Shown: positions 1 through 8,491, counted from the first letter of the stretch. The stretch is DNA of 12,300 bases from Neocallimastix lanati (nom. inval.) (GCA_016946835.1 JACVTC010000674.1:1-12300), one strand, 5' to 3'. Made by a program: numbers and translations. Notes: generated by a model from the letters alone, not told the origin.

Positions 1-12
1 GATAATAATAGC

Positions 13-714
13 ATGGATAAAAAGAATCCACAAAATAGTATAACTAATAATACAAAAAATAATGTATCAAATAATACCCAAAATAATGTACATAATAATG
101 TACAAAATAATATACCCAATATTGCACAAAATAATGTTCAAAATAATGTACAAAATAATGTACAAAATAATGAAAGAAATAATGCACAAAATATGAATAA
201 TCATGGAAACAAAGAAGCATATTTAACTATAAATATTACTAATGTGAATACTCATATTAAAAATTTAATAATAAAAACTTTATCTTTACCAGTTATAGCA
301 TTAATAATTGGAAGATTAATAAACTGGTCTGTATTAATTGTTCAATTATTATTGAAAAATCTTCATTTATCTAACGATATTGAATATAATGATGTTTTAA
401 GCAGTTTTAAAACAAATTCATTAATATATACATCTATTGGTATTATTATTGCATCTTCATTTTCAGATTTTTGTAATTTGTATTACAATTATTCCAAAAA
501 TATAGAAAAACAAAAATTAATAGTTTTATCCATAATGCTTAAAATAATTTTCCAGTTCCTGATGTATGATAAATTAAAAATTGGCGAATCATTTTATTTT
601 CTCGAGATATGTACCTTACAGGTAATACTTGTTATCTTTCCATATGAATATTTTCTTCAATCAATGGATAATTTGTATATTTTTGAAATTCTCTTAAATA
701 AAACGGATTATTAA
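13..714 (+). CDS. Asn-rich multi-spanning membrane protein, unrecognised; 5' end uncertain
   Basis: This is the only intact open frame with clear protein character (233 aa from the ATG at 13). Residues 5-63 are low complexity, built on a four-residue N-N-V-Q pattern. Hydrophobic stretches follow at about 86-114 (possibly a helical hairpin), 136-152, 168-184 and 194-211, with short polar loops between them. There is no Cys-rich domain and no catalytic motif, and I do not recognise the family. The frame is also open through the 12 bases before the ATG (Asp-Asn-Asn-Ser, the same Asn-rich style), so the true start may lie left of the window. The ATG at 13 is only the first Met visible. The stop is TAA at 712-714, and an AATAAA hexamer at 787-792 could act in 3'-end formation, although such hexamers are common in this base composition. 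A membrane location is inferred from hydrophobicity. The frame has no in-frame stop, unlike every other coding-like stretch in the window. Confidence 0.75.
   Translation: MDKKNPQNSITNNTKNNVSNNTQNNVHNNVQNNIPNIAQNNVQNNVQNNVQNNERNNAQNMNNHGNKEAYLTINITNVNTHIKNLIIKTLSLPVIALIIGRLINWSVLIVQLLLKNLHLSNDIEYNDVLSSFKTNSLIYTSIGIIIASSFSDFCNLYYNYSKNIEKQKLIVLSIMLKIIFQFLMYDKLKIGESFYFLEICTLQVILVIFPYEYFLQSMDNLYIFEILLNKTDY
58..192 (+). repeat. in-frame 12-nt tandem repeat (AATAATGTACAA) encoding N-N-V-Q
   Basis: A degenerate 12-base unit close to AATAATGTACAA recurs inside the gene at 13-714. Copies between 145 and 172 are nearly identical, and flanking copies vary (GTTCAA, GCACAA, GTATCA). The period is four codons, so copy-number change keeps the frame. 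This is a likely site of length variation between strains. Confidence 0.8.
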
Positions 715-1562
715 TATCAGAATATGTCATTTACATCTATATCATAAATATAAATTTATATAGCTATATTATATAATAATTTATTTAATAAATAAGACCA
801 AAGTAAAAAAAATACAAATAATTAATGTACAATAATTGGGATATAAATAGAAGTTATTATACTTAAAACAAATTCAAAAAATAACTATACAATTATAAAC
901 TATTTATTACATAAATATTTTATCCGTCAAAATTAAAATTATATTAATTTTTAATGTAATAATAAAATTTATAATTTATTTTTGTTTTTTTTTAAAAGAT
1001 TTATAAAGTAAAAATTTTAATATTTATTTATATATCTAATAAATAATACATATTAGAGAATCATTTTAAAAATTTATTTTCATTTTATAAATAATTAATT
1101 TAATTCATTAAATATTTTTCTTTTATTTTTATAAGTATATAAATAGAAAATATAATATTAAATATAATATAATATTGGATATTAATAAATTATTATATTA
1201 TCTATCTAAATATTAATATATATTAATACATAAATTTATATTTATTAAAAATTTAACTATTCTTAAATATAATTAAAACTTAAATTATTTAGATCAATTT
1301 AACCAATCATTTGTTTAAATTTGTAAATTTAAAAAATTTATTCGTTTTTAGATCAAATTTAAACTTTAAAAAATTGAATGTGTATCATTTCGCAATTGCA
1401 CATTTCTCAATGGGACTTAAATTTTTTTTTAATTAATTGCAATATTATTTAATTTTTTTAACCAATAAATAAATAATTATATAAGTAATTAAATAAATAA
1501 TAAAAATCATTTTTGAAATAAGTAAAGTCAAAATATTTTATTATAAAATATTTTAAATAAGT
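715..1562. other. AT-rich spacer, no gene seen
   Basis: All six frames are densely stopped here. There are A/T homopolymers and TATA-like runs. A patch with higher GC at about 1379-1412 (TTTCGCAATTGCACATTTC with a GCAATTGC palindrome) stands out, but I could not assign it. An AATAAA at 787-792 is the only candidate processing signal for the upstream gene. Confidence 0.6.
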
Positions 1563-1744
1563 AAATAATAAATAATAAATAATAAATAATAAATAATAAA
1601 TAATAAATAATAAATAATAACAAATAATAAATAATAAATAATAAATAATAACAAATAATAAATAATAAATAATAACAAATAATAAATAAATAAATAAATA
1701 ACAAATAATAAATATGATAAATAATAAATAAATAAATAAATATT
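1563..1744. repeat. AAATAAT heptamer tandem array
   Basis: About 180 bases are built from the 7-base unit AAATAAT, with no G until a single ATG near 1714. The array is broken by an AAC variant at 1619, 1650, 1674 and 1700. These start blocks of 31, 24 and 26 bases, so it has a loose higher-order structure. The last part shifts to the 4-base unit AAAT. It looks like a minisatellite grown by slippage. No function is visible. Confidence 0.9.
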
Positions 1745-2261
1745 TTAATTTTCTAGTTAAAAAAATTGAATAATTAACATTAATTTTTTATTCAAAATAA
1801 ATATAAATATTTCAAATATTTGTATTTTAAATTCACATCTTTTAATCATACATAGTAATATATTGGTTGGAACAAATTAATGATGATTAAGTATTTATAT
1901 GTATATATATTCACTAATTTGAATAAATTAAGTTATAGATAAAGTAATTTGATTGTTTGAATGTTGAATTAATTATGATTGTATGACTATCTAACATTAC
2001 ATTTTAATATTATTGTGTTTTAAATATTGATTTATTAATTTTACATTAATATTAATAAATTTTTTAAATAATATAAACTACATTAAAAAATAAATTAATA
2101 ATAATACATATAATATATTTATATATATTTCCACATATCTAATTAATTTTTATTGTACAATATAATTTTTGGTTAGTGCATCATTCTATTTATGACGTAA
2201 TTACTTTTTGCTATCTTAAGATTAGAATTATACTTATTTTTGAAATTGTGGCAGAGTTATA
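1745..2261. other. AT-rich spacer, no assignable gene
   Basis: No recognisable gene is present. A 29-codon open stretch occurs on the minus strand near 1900-2000. A hydrophobic plus-strand frame of about 58 codons runs from about 2143 to 2322, overlapping the better minus-strand candidate at 2262-2495. GC rises after about 2160. Confidence 0.5.
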
Positions 2262-2495
2262 CTATTTTAGAGATTGTATGTTTCTATTATTGTCATATGT
2301 TTTAATATTGATTGCACAATGAAATTGATTCGACGAAATTAATATATCCCGAGTATTAACTTGAGTCATTTTAATATTATCAAGGATAATTTGGTAACTT
2401 TCTATTGTTTTGAAAGAATTAATGTAATTATCATTCCTGAGGTTAAAGTCAATGTAGTATTTTTTTTTTTTTATTTTTATATTTATATTTTTATT
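2262..2495 (-). pseudogene. decayed coding-like fragment, unrecognised
   Basis: The minus strand is open for about 78 codons (2495 to the TAG at 2264-2262). That is unusual where roughly one codon in ten should be a stop by chance. After a lysine run from the poly-T at 2461-2472, the translation has balanced protein-like composition (Asp, Asn, Ser, Thr, Gln, Arg, with motifs such as VNTRDILISS). The only Met is mid-frame, and more stops follow beyond the TAG. I recognise no family. It could be a relic exon or retroelement piece, or a chance open frame in a locally GC-richer patch. The plus strand of the same patch is also open in one hydrophobic frame, so the strand call is tentative. Confidence 0.3.
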
Positions 2496-2580
2496 TTATT
2501 GTTAATAATATATTAATACTATTATAATTAATTTATTTATTATTAATTAAAATCTCTTATTATTATTATTGTTATTATTT

Positions 2581-2714
2581 TGTTGGTTGATTATGTTTTT
2601 CAATTCAACATTTTATTAATTTATTTATACAGTTGGTTGACAATTTACTTTTCAACTCAACATAAAATTTTATATAATATAGTTGGTTGACCACAACATT
2701 TTTCAACTCAACAT
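2581..2714. repeat. three short hairpins at exact 50-bp spacing (GTTGGTTGA ... TCAACTCAAC)
   Basis: GTTGGTTGA occurs at 2582, 2632 and 2682, exactly 50 bases apart. Each copy is followed by a complementary arm, TCAATTCAAC or TCAACTCAAC, ending at 2609, 2661 and 2712. Each pair folds as GTTG/CAAC plus GTTGA/TCAAC with a one-base bulge and a loop of about 11-13 bases. Copy 1 has T for C in the right arm, which still pairs as G-T. The loops and spacers between copies share little sequence, so the arms are kept better than the rest. The function is unknown. Confidence 0.8.
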
Positions 2715-2766
2715 AAGCTTTACAGCATAAATATATTACTTTTATGATTATATATAATTTTTTATG

Positions 2767-2830
2767 ATATATTTTTATGAATATATTTTTATGAATATAT
2801 ATATATTTTTGAATATATTTTATAAAATTT
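2767..2830. repeat. 14-bp tandem repeat ATATATTTTTATGA
   Basis: Two perfect copies lie at 2767-2780 and 2781-2794, followed by one expanded copy with extra AT steps and a partial fourth. This is a simple slippage repeat directly after the hairpin cluster. Confidence 0.65.
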
Positions 2831-3237
2831 TTTTAATTTTAATTATATATTAGTTAAATTCTTTGAAATTATAGTATTCATTATAATATAATGTAATTCA
2901 ATAAGTAATAGTTATTATTACTTCATCTACTTCTATATTTAAAATAAATATAATATTTTCATATATATTTTAAATGACTATAATGATTATAAAAATAGTT
3001 TTATTTTGCTATAATTATGATTAAGATTTAAGTTTGATACTTATCGTCATTGCTGATTATGGTCTCGTACGGTTATTTTAAGTTTAATAATATTTATTTA
3101 CAGGTTTGTTAATTTTTGATTATTTATGATTTGTATTGAAAGGATAATTATGCATTCAATTCAATTTAAATAATATTTTTAAATTTGTTTATTTAATCAT
3201 TAAAAATTTGTATAAATTTATTTTCGATACTTAACTG
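2831..3237. other. AT-rich spacer with one GC-richer patch
   Basis: No gene is seen. The patch at 3034-3081 encodes a short plus-strand stretch ending in IADYGLVRLF. This resembles the DFG segment of protein kinases, but it stops at once and nothing around it supports a kinase. Confidence 0.4.
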
Positions 3238-3285
3238 TTATTTCGAGCTCAACTTCGTAGAGTGAAACTCTTAATCTATCAGAAA
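3238..3285 (+). pseudogene. tRNA-Lys(CTT) relic, 5' two-thirds
   Basis: The sequence carries, in order and spacing, a D-arm (GAGCTCA ... GTAGAG) and an anticodon arm TGAAACTCTTAATCT. The anticodon loop is CTCTTAA, with anticodon CTT at 3270-3272. Eukaryotic tRNA-Lys(CTT) genes have AGCTCAGTCGGTAGAGCATGAGACTCTTAATCT from the same position (recalled from general knowledge). Two bases are missing between the D-stem and the anticodon stem. The 3' anticodon strand reads TCTAT, so only part of the stem pairs. The T-arm is not recognisable; GGTTC at 3300-3304 is about ten bases too far. It is therefore a decayed copy rather than a working tRNA. GTTATTTC and GAAATAAC (3237-3244 and 3282-3289) form an unrelated-looking perfect inverted repeat around it. 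Confidence 0.5.
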
Positions 3286-4244
3286 TAACATAAATTATTG
3301 GTTCTTTTTATATTTATAACAGAAAGTTTATCTTATAAATCTAATATAATAATTTTTTTATAATTTCTATTTAGAAATTTTGATTATTATTAATAAATTT
3401 TAAAAAATTAATTTATAAATGATATTTTTTTTATAATTATTATTTAATTATAATTTAATAATTATTAAGAAAAATAAATAGTGATTATAATATAAAATAT
3501 TAATTATTTTCTTATAAATTATTATTTTAGAAGTAGTGATTTTATTTTTCAATTAATAATTCCGTTATTATTGATTAATTTCACTATATTTTATTTCTAA
3601 TAATATATCCAATAAATTTTATTATGATATTTAATAACTTTTTTATTTATATAATAATAATTTTATAATACCTACATTATAATAATTAATATAAAACTAA
3701 TATATAGCTTAACATATCAATATATTAATAATTATTGTTATTTCTACTAAATTTATATATTAGTACTATAGATATTAATTATTTGTTAATTATTGTGATG
3801 GATTAGTATAACGCGATATAAATCATCTTAGTAGATATAATTATTATAATTAGGTTAAATGTCTAATTTAATATATTTAATAATATTATTATCTTTTATA
3901 TTAATTATATAATATAAGGAATAAGTAGAACTAAAAAATTCAATAAGGTTTTTTGTATTTATTGTGATTTGGGGTATTAATATTTATTTAAGTACTAAAG
4001 AGAACGGTCATTAATAATTATACAATGAACTTTGTTCTTGAGCATAACTTATATTATTAAATATTGATAATTAAAGTATAGATTGAGGTAATTTTTAATT
4101 TTTTAATAATAATAATAATAAATAATTATATAATATATTGAAAATATAATATGAATTTCTTCTAATATTTCATATGCTTTTTACTATTCAAATGAATATA
4201 CAATAAATAAATAAATCTTCCATACAATAATTTTAAGATAAATA
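3286..4244. other. AT-rich spacer, no assignable gene
   Basis: There are dense stops in all frames. A plus-strand stretch of about 31 codons at 3922-4014, containing WGINIYLSTKENGH, has protein-like composition but has no start and is unrecognised. AAT triplet runs occur near 4104-4122. Confidence 0.5.
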
Positions 4245-4313
4245 CTCTTACAAAATAAGATCTAGTTCTTGTAAATGTTAAATACTTGAATTTTCCTGTC
4301 TTATTGTAAAGAG
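4245..4313. repeat. imperfect inverted repeat
   Basis: The left arm CTCTTACAAAATAAGA (4245-4260) and the right arm TCTTATTGTAAAGAG (4299-4313) are complementary apart from small gaps, with a 38-base loop. It could be a fold-back remnant of a mobile element or a chance hairpin. GC is slightly raised here. Confidence 0.4.
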
Positions 4314-5380
4314 TTCTATCAGAAACAGATTACAAATAACAAATTTTAACACTAAAATAAAAAGAACACGTAATAAAAATTCGTTTTTTCTTTAAATAAA
4401 ATAATCTTTATTAATTAAAAAAATTAAATCTCTTTTTTGTTATTAACTATCATATAGTCAATAACTAATACATCGATTTAATTATAGAAATTTACATGTA
4501 TTTATATTTTTTCATTATTACATTATAATATATTATTTCTATCTAATTTACATATATTACTATTTATTTATAAACAAAATATTTATTAATAATTTTATTA
4601 AATAATAATTAACTAAACTAAACAATAATTAATTCAATAAACTTTCAACTTATTTACAATAATAATTAAATTCAATAACAACTCATTTATTATATATTTA
4701 TTATATAAATATTATTAATACTAATGTTTATATATTTACAATTCAAAACTATTTTTATAAACTATTTAAACTAATTTTAACTATTTAAAACTATTCCGAA
4801 ATTAATTTTAAAGTATTTTAAACTAACTAAACTAAATTAACTAAATTAAATAAAATAACTATTTTAAATAAACTAAACTAAATTAACTAACTTAAATAAA
4901 TTATTTAGATTAAAGTTATTATCCAAAATTATTTAAATAATAATTTTTCCTTTATGAAAAGTTTACATAAATTTATAATTAATTTTCATATACGTAAATC
5001 ATAAATTTATGTAATTTTATTACATTAATTAATTATGTAATAATTAATTATTAAAGATTTTATTAAATCTTTACACTTATAATTAAATTTTCCAAAAGAT
5101 TTTGTTTTTATATTCAATTTTACTTCATAAGGATATATAAATATTTATTTAATTATTTCATTAGATTATAAATATATATAATAAATAAATAAAATTTTTC
5201 CTATAAATTATTTCTAACTCTTTTTGAAGATATATAAAAATAAAAAAATACAAAAAACAATAAAAGTTATTCATATTAAAGAAATTCTTTTTTTAGATAA
5301 TTATTTATATGTAATAATAACATTACATAAATTCAATAAGCATATTGAATAATTATAAAAATGAATTAAACTGAAAATTT
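4314..5380. other. C-over-G skewed AT desert with ACTAAACTAAATTA runs
   Basis: No gene is seen. In 4501-5100 I counted 52 C and 12 G on the plus strand, and 4501-4680 contains no G at all. Between 4600 and 4910 short imperfect repeats of ACTAAACTAAATTAACTAA dominate. The strand asymmetry is the only distinctive property. Confidence 0.6.
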
Positions 5381-6340
5381 ATTTAAAATAAAATAAAAAT
5401 AATTTTTCTAAATTATTTTCAAAACTACCTCATAGTTACTACTAATGCTTTAACAATTCAAAATAACTTCACAATAAAACATTTAAATGTCATTTTAATT
5501 TATCTGATTACTAAATTTCCAAAGATGTATGTCATATACTTCTATGACAGCTTCAGAAAAATATCTAAATAGTTAACAAAAATTATTGAAAATTAAAAAA
5601 TGATTTATGTGTGATTCGAACAATCATGAATGGAATATAATTAATTAAGAACTTAATAATAAATACTACAAGACTAAAAGGTGAGCCTTGTCTATATAAA
5701 AATATATAAATAATTGATGAAAAAATAAATAAGGCACAATTCAAAATAAAAATTTTTTAATATAAAAAATATAGTAACATTAATACATTATCAACTACAA
5801 GTAAACCTTTACACCCACACTTAAACAAAATACTATTAGAATATTGCTGCTATTCTAGTAAGAAGAAAATTAATATCAAGCGAATTACTAAAACTCTTCC
5901 TATCATATTGATTCATTAAAATAAATTTATATATGAAAGCAGAAAAAAGTCATTCATATCATTGTAATCTTTTCTAGAGATCAAACAAACCTCATTACTG
6001 TTTAAAACAATCTCTTAAGAAATGTTATTATAAATTAAAGAATTAATAAAATATACCTTATGCTTATAAGAAATTAAATGGGAAAAATAATTAGTATCTT
6101 CTTGTTATAAGTTGTTATAAGTTAATAACATTTTAATTTTTAGAACCACACATGAAAAAATTAAAAAAAAAATAATCTATAAAAAGGAAGTTTAGCATAA
6201 AATATATTAGGAATGTTGAATTCTTTATCTGCAAAAAATTTAATGAAATATTAAATTAATACATTTTGATCCAAACAAGATATATAAATGATACTTTTTA
6301 TAAATTTAATATTAATATTTTTAAATCAATAAAATATTAT
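5381..6340. other. degenerate region with short protein-like stretches on both strands
   Basis: No gene can be assigned. Open stretches with plausible composition are: plus about 5388-5572 (ends FYDSFRKISK); plus 5761-5919 (52 codons, contains KPLHPHLNKILLEYCC); minus 5949-5836 (37 codons, contains MNQYDRKSFSNSLDINFLL); and minus about 6228-6157 (FADKEFNIPNIFYAKL). The minus ones lie downstream of the gag-like pieces in the same orientation and could be further retroelement debris. None carries a motif I can name. A hairpin ACAAG/CTTGT lies at about 5668-5693. Confidence 0.35.
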
Positions 6341-6520
6341 TCATAAAGAAAAATTAATCCTTTGAACCAGTAAATTTAATGAAGCAAATATAGAAGTACT
6401 ACTACGAATGTTTGTTGTTTTAGCTATTTTTAATTACCTTTTATACTTATTTTTAGTAAATAGAGTATCAAAAAGATCAACAAAGCCCAACTTTAAAGTT
6501 TCTAATGCATTGAATTTATT
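6341..6520 (-). pseudogene. gag-like fragment, C-terminal part (Ty3/gypsy), decayed
   Basis: This is a minus-strand frame of about 59 codons ending at TGA (6343-6341) with one internal TAA. The translation contains LGFVDLFDTLF, then a basic stretch (KNKYKR), then NIRSSTSIFASLNLLVQRI. The pattern of a short hydrophobic-Phe helix followed by a Ser/Thr-Phe-x-Leu helix is like the capsid C-terminal region of Ty3/gypsy Gag. That is a family resemblance and not a motif proof. No zinc knuckle is visible. It is in the same orientation as the gag-like piece at 7163-7474, and together they could be the two halves of one gag split by the intervening 640 bp. Confidence is higher for decayed coding sequence than for Gag. 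Confidence 0.4.
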
Positions 6521-7162
6521 TTATTTCCATTTATATAAATAATACTTTCTTTATGAAGCTTAAAATTCACTAAACTATAGAATTAATAGGTAATGTGAAT
6601 TGAAGATCCTGAATCTAATGTTAAAATTAATATTATAATTTTATTGGCTTTATTATCTTCATATATTAATGTAAGGTTTGATTCATATAAGATTATAATT
6701 AATTATATTGTAAAGAAGTTTTACAGAAAATATTGAATTATTAATGTGTAGTTGTTGAAGTTGTATTATTAATAAGGGTTTAGTTGTTAATCATGAAATT
6801 CAGTTTATTATTATATTAGAAAATATAATAATATATTTATAAATATAATTATATTATAAATGATAAATGATTTAATATATATATAGAATAATAATATAAT
6901 TTTGATATTGATTTTAGCATAGAATAATATTATTTTGATATTGATTTTAATAAGGCTTATTATAAGTAATACTAGATTGAATATTAATAAAATAGGATAT
7001 TAATAATATAAATAAAATATTAATATAATTAATGATAGAATAATTAGATTATTCTAGATGCATAATGCATAAATTACTTTAAAAGATATTAATGATTATA
7101 ATTTTGAAAATAATGATATATAGAATATAGGAAAGTTCTATTAGTATAAGAAAACAATAATT
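6521..7162. other. G-over-C skewed segment between two gag-like pieces; candidate insertion
   Basis: No gene is visible on either strand. For 6601-7200 I counted 71 G and 21 C on the plus strand, the opposite of the C-rich sequence at 4501-5100. The segment lies between two same-strand gag-like fragments, so it may be an insertion that split them. Similar AATTTATTTTATT-like words flank both sides (about 6513 and 7158), but this is weak in such AT-rich DNA. No terminal inverted repeats were found. Confidence 0.35.
6885..6956. repeat. 36-bp direct repeat, two copies
   Basis: AGAATAATA...TTTTGATATTGATTTTA occurs from 6885 and again from 6921, with a few differences. A looser third relative follows (TAGAATAATTAGATTATT, near 7034). 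It lies inside the G-skewed segment. Confidence 0.6.
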
Positions 7163-7474
7163 TTATTTTGTGGGTAAAGTTGTTTTAGGTAAACCTAAAT
7201 CAATAATTTTTGTTCATTTTTCAGATTTTGAATAAATGTGTTGGTTCTCCTTTAGATGTTAAGACACAAGCAATAAAAATTTTTTTGGATTGGTAACATC
7301 TTGTTAGTCAATCTATAATTGAATATCAGAAGACCAAGATTTAAAATCTAGGTCTTCTTTAGTAAGAGAATCAAAATAATAAAAAGTTTTTGGAATAAAT
7401 CTTGCTTAAAAATATATTTAGAATCTAAAGAAAAAATTGTTATTTGATAATGTAGATTTAATACAATTAGTTTC
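7163..7474 (-). pseudogene. gag-like fragment, N-terminal part (Ty3/gypsy), decayed
   Basis: This is one minus-strand frame of about 100 codons interrupted by six or so stops, ending at TAA (7165-7163). Its middle reads FKSWSSDIQL, then a gap, then DVTNPKKFLLLVS and HLKENQ. Gag capsid N-terminal regions of Ty3/gypsy elements typically show a Trp in an acidic helix, followed about 20 residues later by a K-x-x-x-L-L helix and a Leu-rich segment. The fit is moderate and rests on pattern rather than on a catalytic motif. It lies just beyond the integrase end of the pol relic and in the same direction. Gag should precede pol, so this must belong to a second, neighbouring element or to a rearranged copy. 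Confidence 0.45.
7328..7358. repeat. 31-bp near-perfect palindrome inside the gag-like fragment
   Basis: AGAAGACC, A, AGATTT, A, AAATCT, A, GGTCTTCT: two arms of 8 and 6 bases pair perfectly, with one A-A mismatch and a one-base centre. Read on the minus strand it overlaps the codons for KEDLDFKSWSS, so it could be partly a coding coincidence. Confidence 0.75.
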
Positions 7475-7786
7475 ATTTTATTATTAAATTTTAAAAATTA
7501 TTTAAATTAAGTTGTGATAAAAGATGCATTATTTACTAATATTGAGATATGAAAATTATTTGACTTCTAAGTTGACACACTTGTGTAAAAGTGTAATAAA
7601 CATTATTAACCCACTTATGCAGAAATATTTTTAGAGTGATAAAATCTAGCATAACTCTAAAATTAATTTTATTAATTTTTAATTTTTGCCTGAAATAAGC
7701 AATTAAAGCATCAAATTTACTTTATAGAACATTTATAAAAAGAAAAATTTAATATTGTTATTATATTATAAAGTACGAATCAAGAA
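7475..7786. other. non-coding stretch downstream of integrase; possible LTR position, not proven
   Basis: No gene is seen. By position this would hold the 3' LTR of the pol relic, in front of the gag-like piece. I could not find a matching copy upstream of the protease (9513-9912), so no LTR is called. A short inverted repeat, ACACTTGTGT, lies near 7577. Confidence 0.4.
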
Positions 7787-8491
7787 TACTAAAAAAACTA
7801 CCCACTTAAGGGTCTTTCATCTGATAATATTCACTTTGTCGCCTTATTCAAGTGATTTAAGTTCCGTAAAACACTTCAGAATTTGATAAGGGACTTTTAT
7901 ATATTATTATTTTTCACTTAGCATAATTATACTATTTTTATTAATATTAATATTTTCTACTAAAAACATTTACTAAGAAATTAATAACATTTTGGAAAAT
8001 CATTGTTTGAAATGTATCAGCTTCTATCCATAAAGTAAAATAATTTACACAAACTATAATATAGTATTTACCTTTTAGTTTTGAGAGGTATACTAATATC
8101 CAATCCTATAGAGGTTCTAAATTATTTAACCAAATGGGCTTATATCTATTTAACTGTCATATTTTACAAATGGAAATATACTTTTTTATATCAAGGACCA
8201 TATTTCTCCAATAATAGTTTTGTTTTATCCTGTCTTAATTCTTTGTAGACCTTCATGACCTACTCTATTGGTCATACTATTAATTTTTATTTTTTCCATG
8301 TAATAATCAATTACAAATATATGTTTATTTTTATCTTTAATATGTGTTTTATCATCTATGTATATAATTTTATTAATTAAAAACTTTTTAATAAATTCTG
8401 AGATATATTTCTCATTTTTATTATCATTTAGAATATTTAATGAATTATCATTTACAGTAATACTATTGTTTACATTATTATTTAATAGTAA
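7787..8491 (-). pseudogene. integrase relic with upstream linker (gypsy element)
   Basis: One open run (8491-8228) encodes the RNase H-integrase linker and the start of the H2C2 finger: ISEFIKKFLINKIIY, then DKNKHIFVIDYYMEKI and RVGHEGLQRIK. The finger continues across frames to YYW-like and ICKI-stop-Q, where the second C of C-x2-C is a TGA at 8159-8157. The catalytic core begins at GLDISIP (Asp at 8100-8098). It continues one frame over as KYYIIVCVNYFTLWIEA, and runs to IIMLSEK-stop. The second catalytic Asp, usually in an S-D-N/R-G motif, is Glu here (7915-7913). The region with the third catalytic Glu is deleted: SPLSNSEVFYG (7896-7863), the usual post-core S-P-S-E-x-L-Y-G motif, follows within about 10 bases of that stop. 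GDKVNIIR and TLKWV (7843-7799) end the domain. It is clearly a dead integrase. Confidence 0.8.

Noticed and set aside
1379-1412. Minus-strand AATGTGCAATTGCGAA, similar to a 5.8S/LSU rRNA word
   Set aside because: Only about 15 bases are similar, with no flanking rRNA sequence; likely chance.
2581-2714. CRISPR array
   Set aside because: Only three imperfect units with short arms, AT-rich diverged spacers, no cas genes and eukaryote-type context.
5613-5621. GTTCGAATC on the minus strand, like a tRNA T-arm
   Set aside because: The T-stem does not pair, and no D-arm or anticodon arm lies at the right distance; GGCTCAC at 5687 is too far away.
7475-7786. LTR of the gypsy relic
   Set aside because: No second copy with TG...CA ends was found on the other side of pol.
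8351-8362. YIDD on the minus strand, like the reverse transcriptase Y-x-D-D motif
   Set aside because: It sits between RNase H and integrase in a frame that matches the usual linker (FI-x-x-L ... HI-x-D-x-N-x-x-IFV), and no other RT motif surrounds it.
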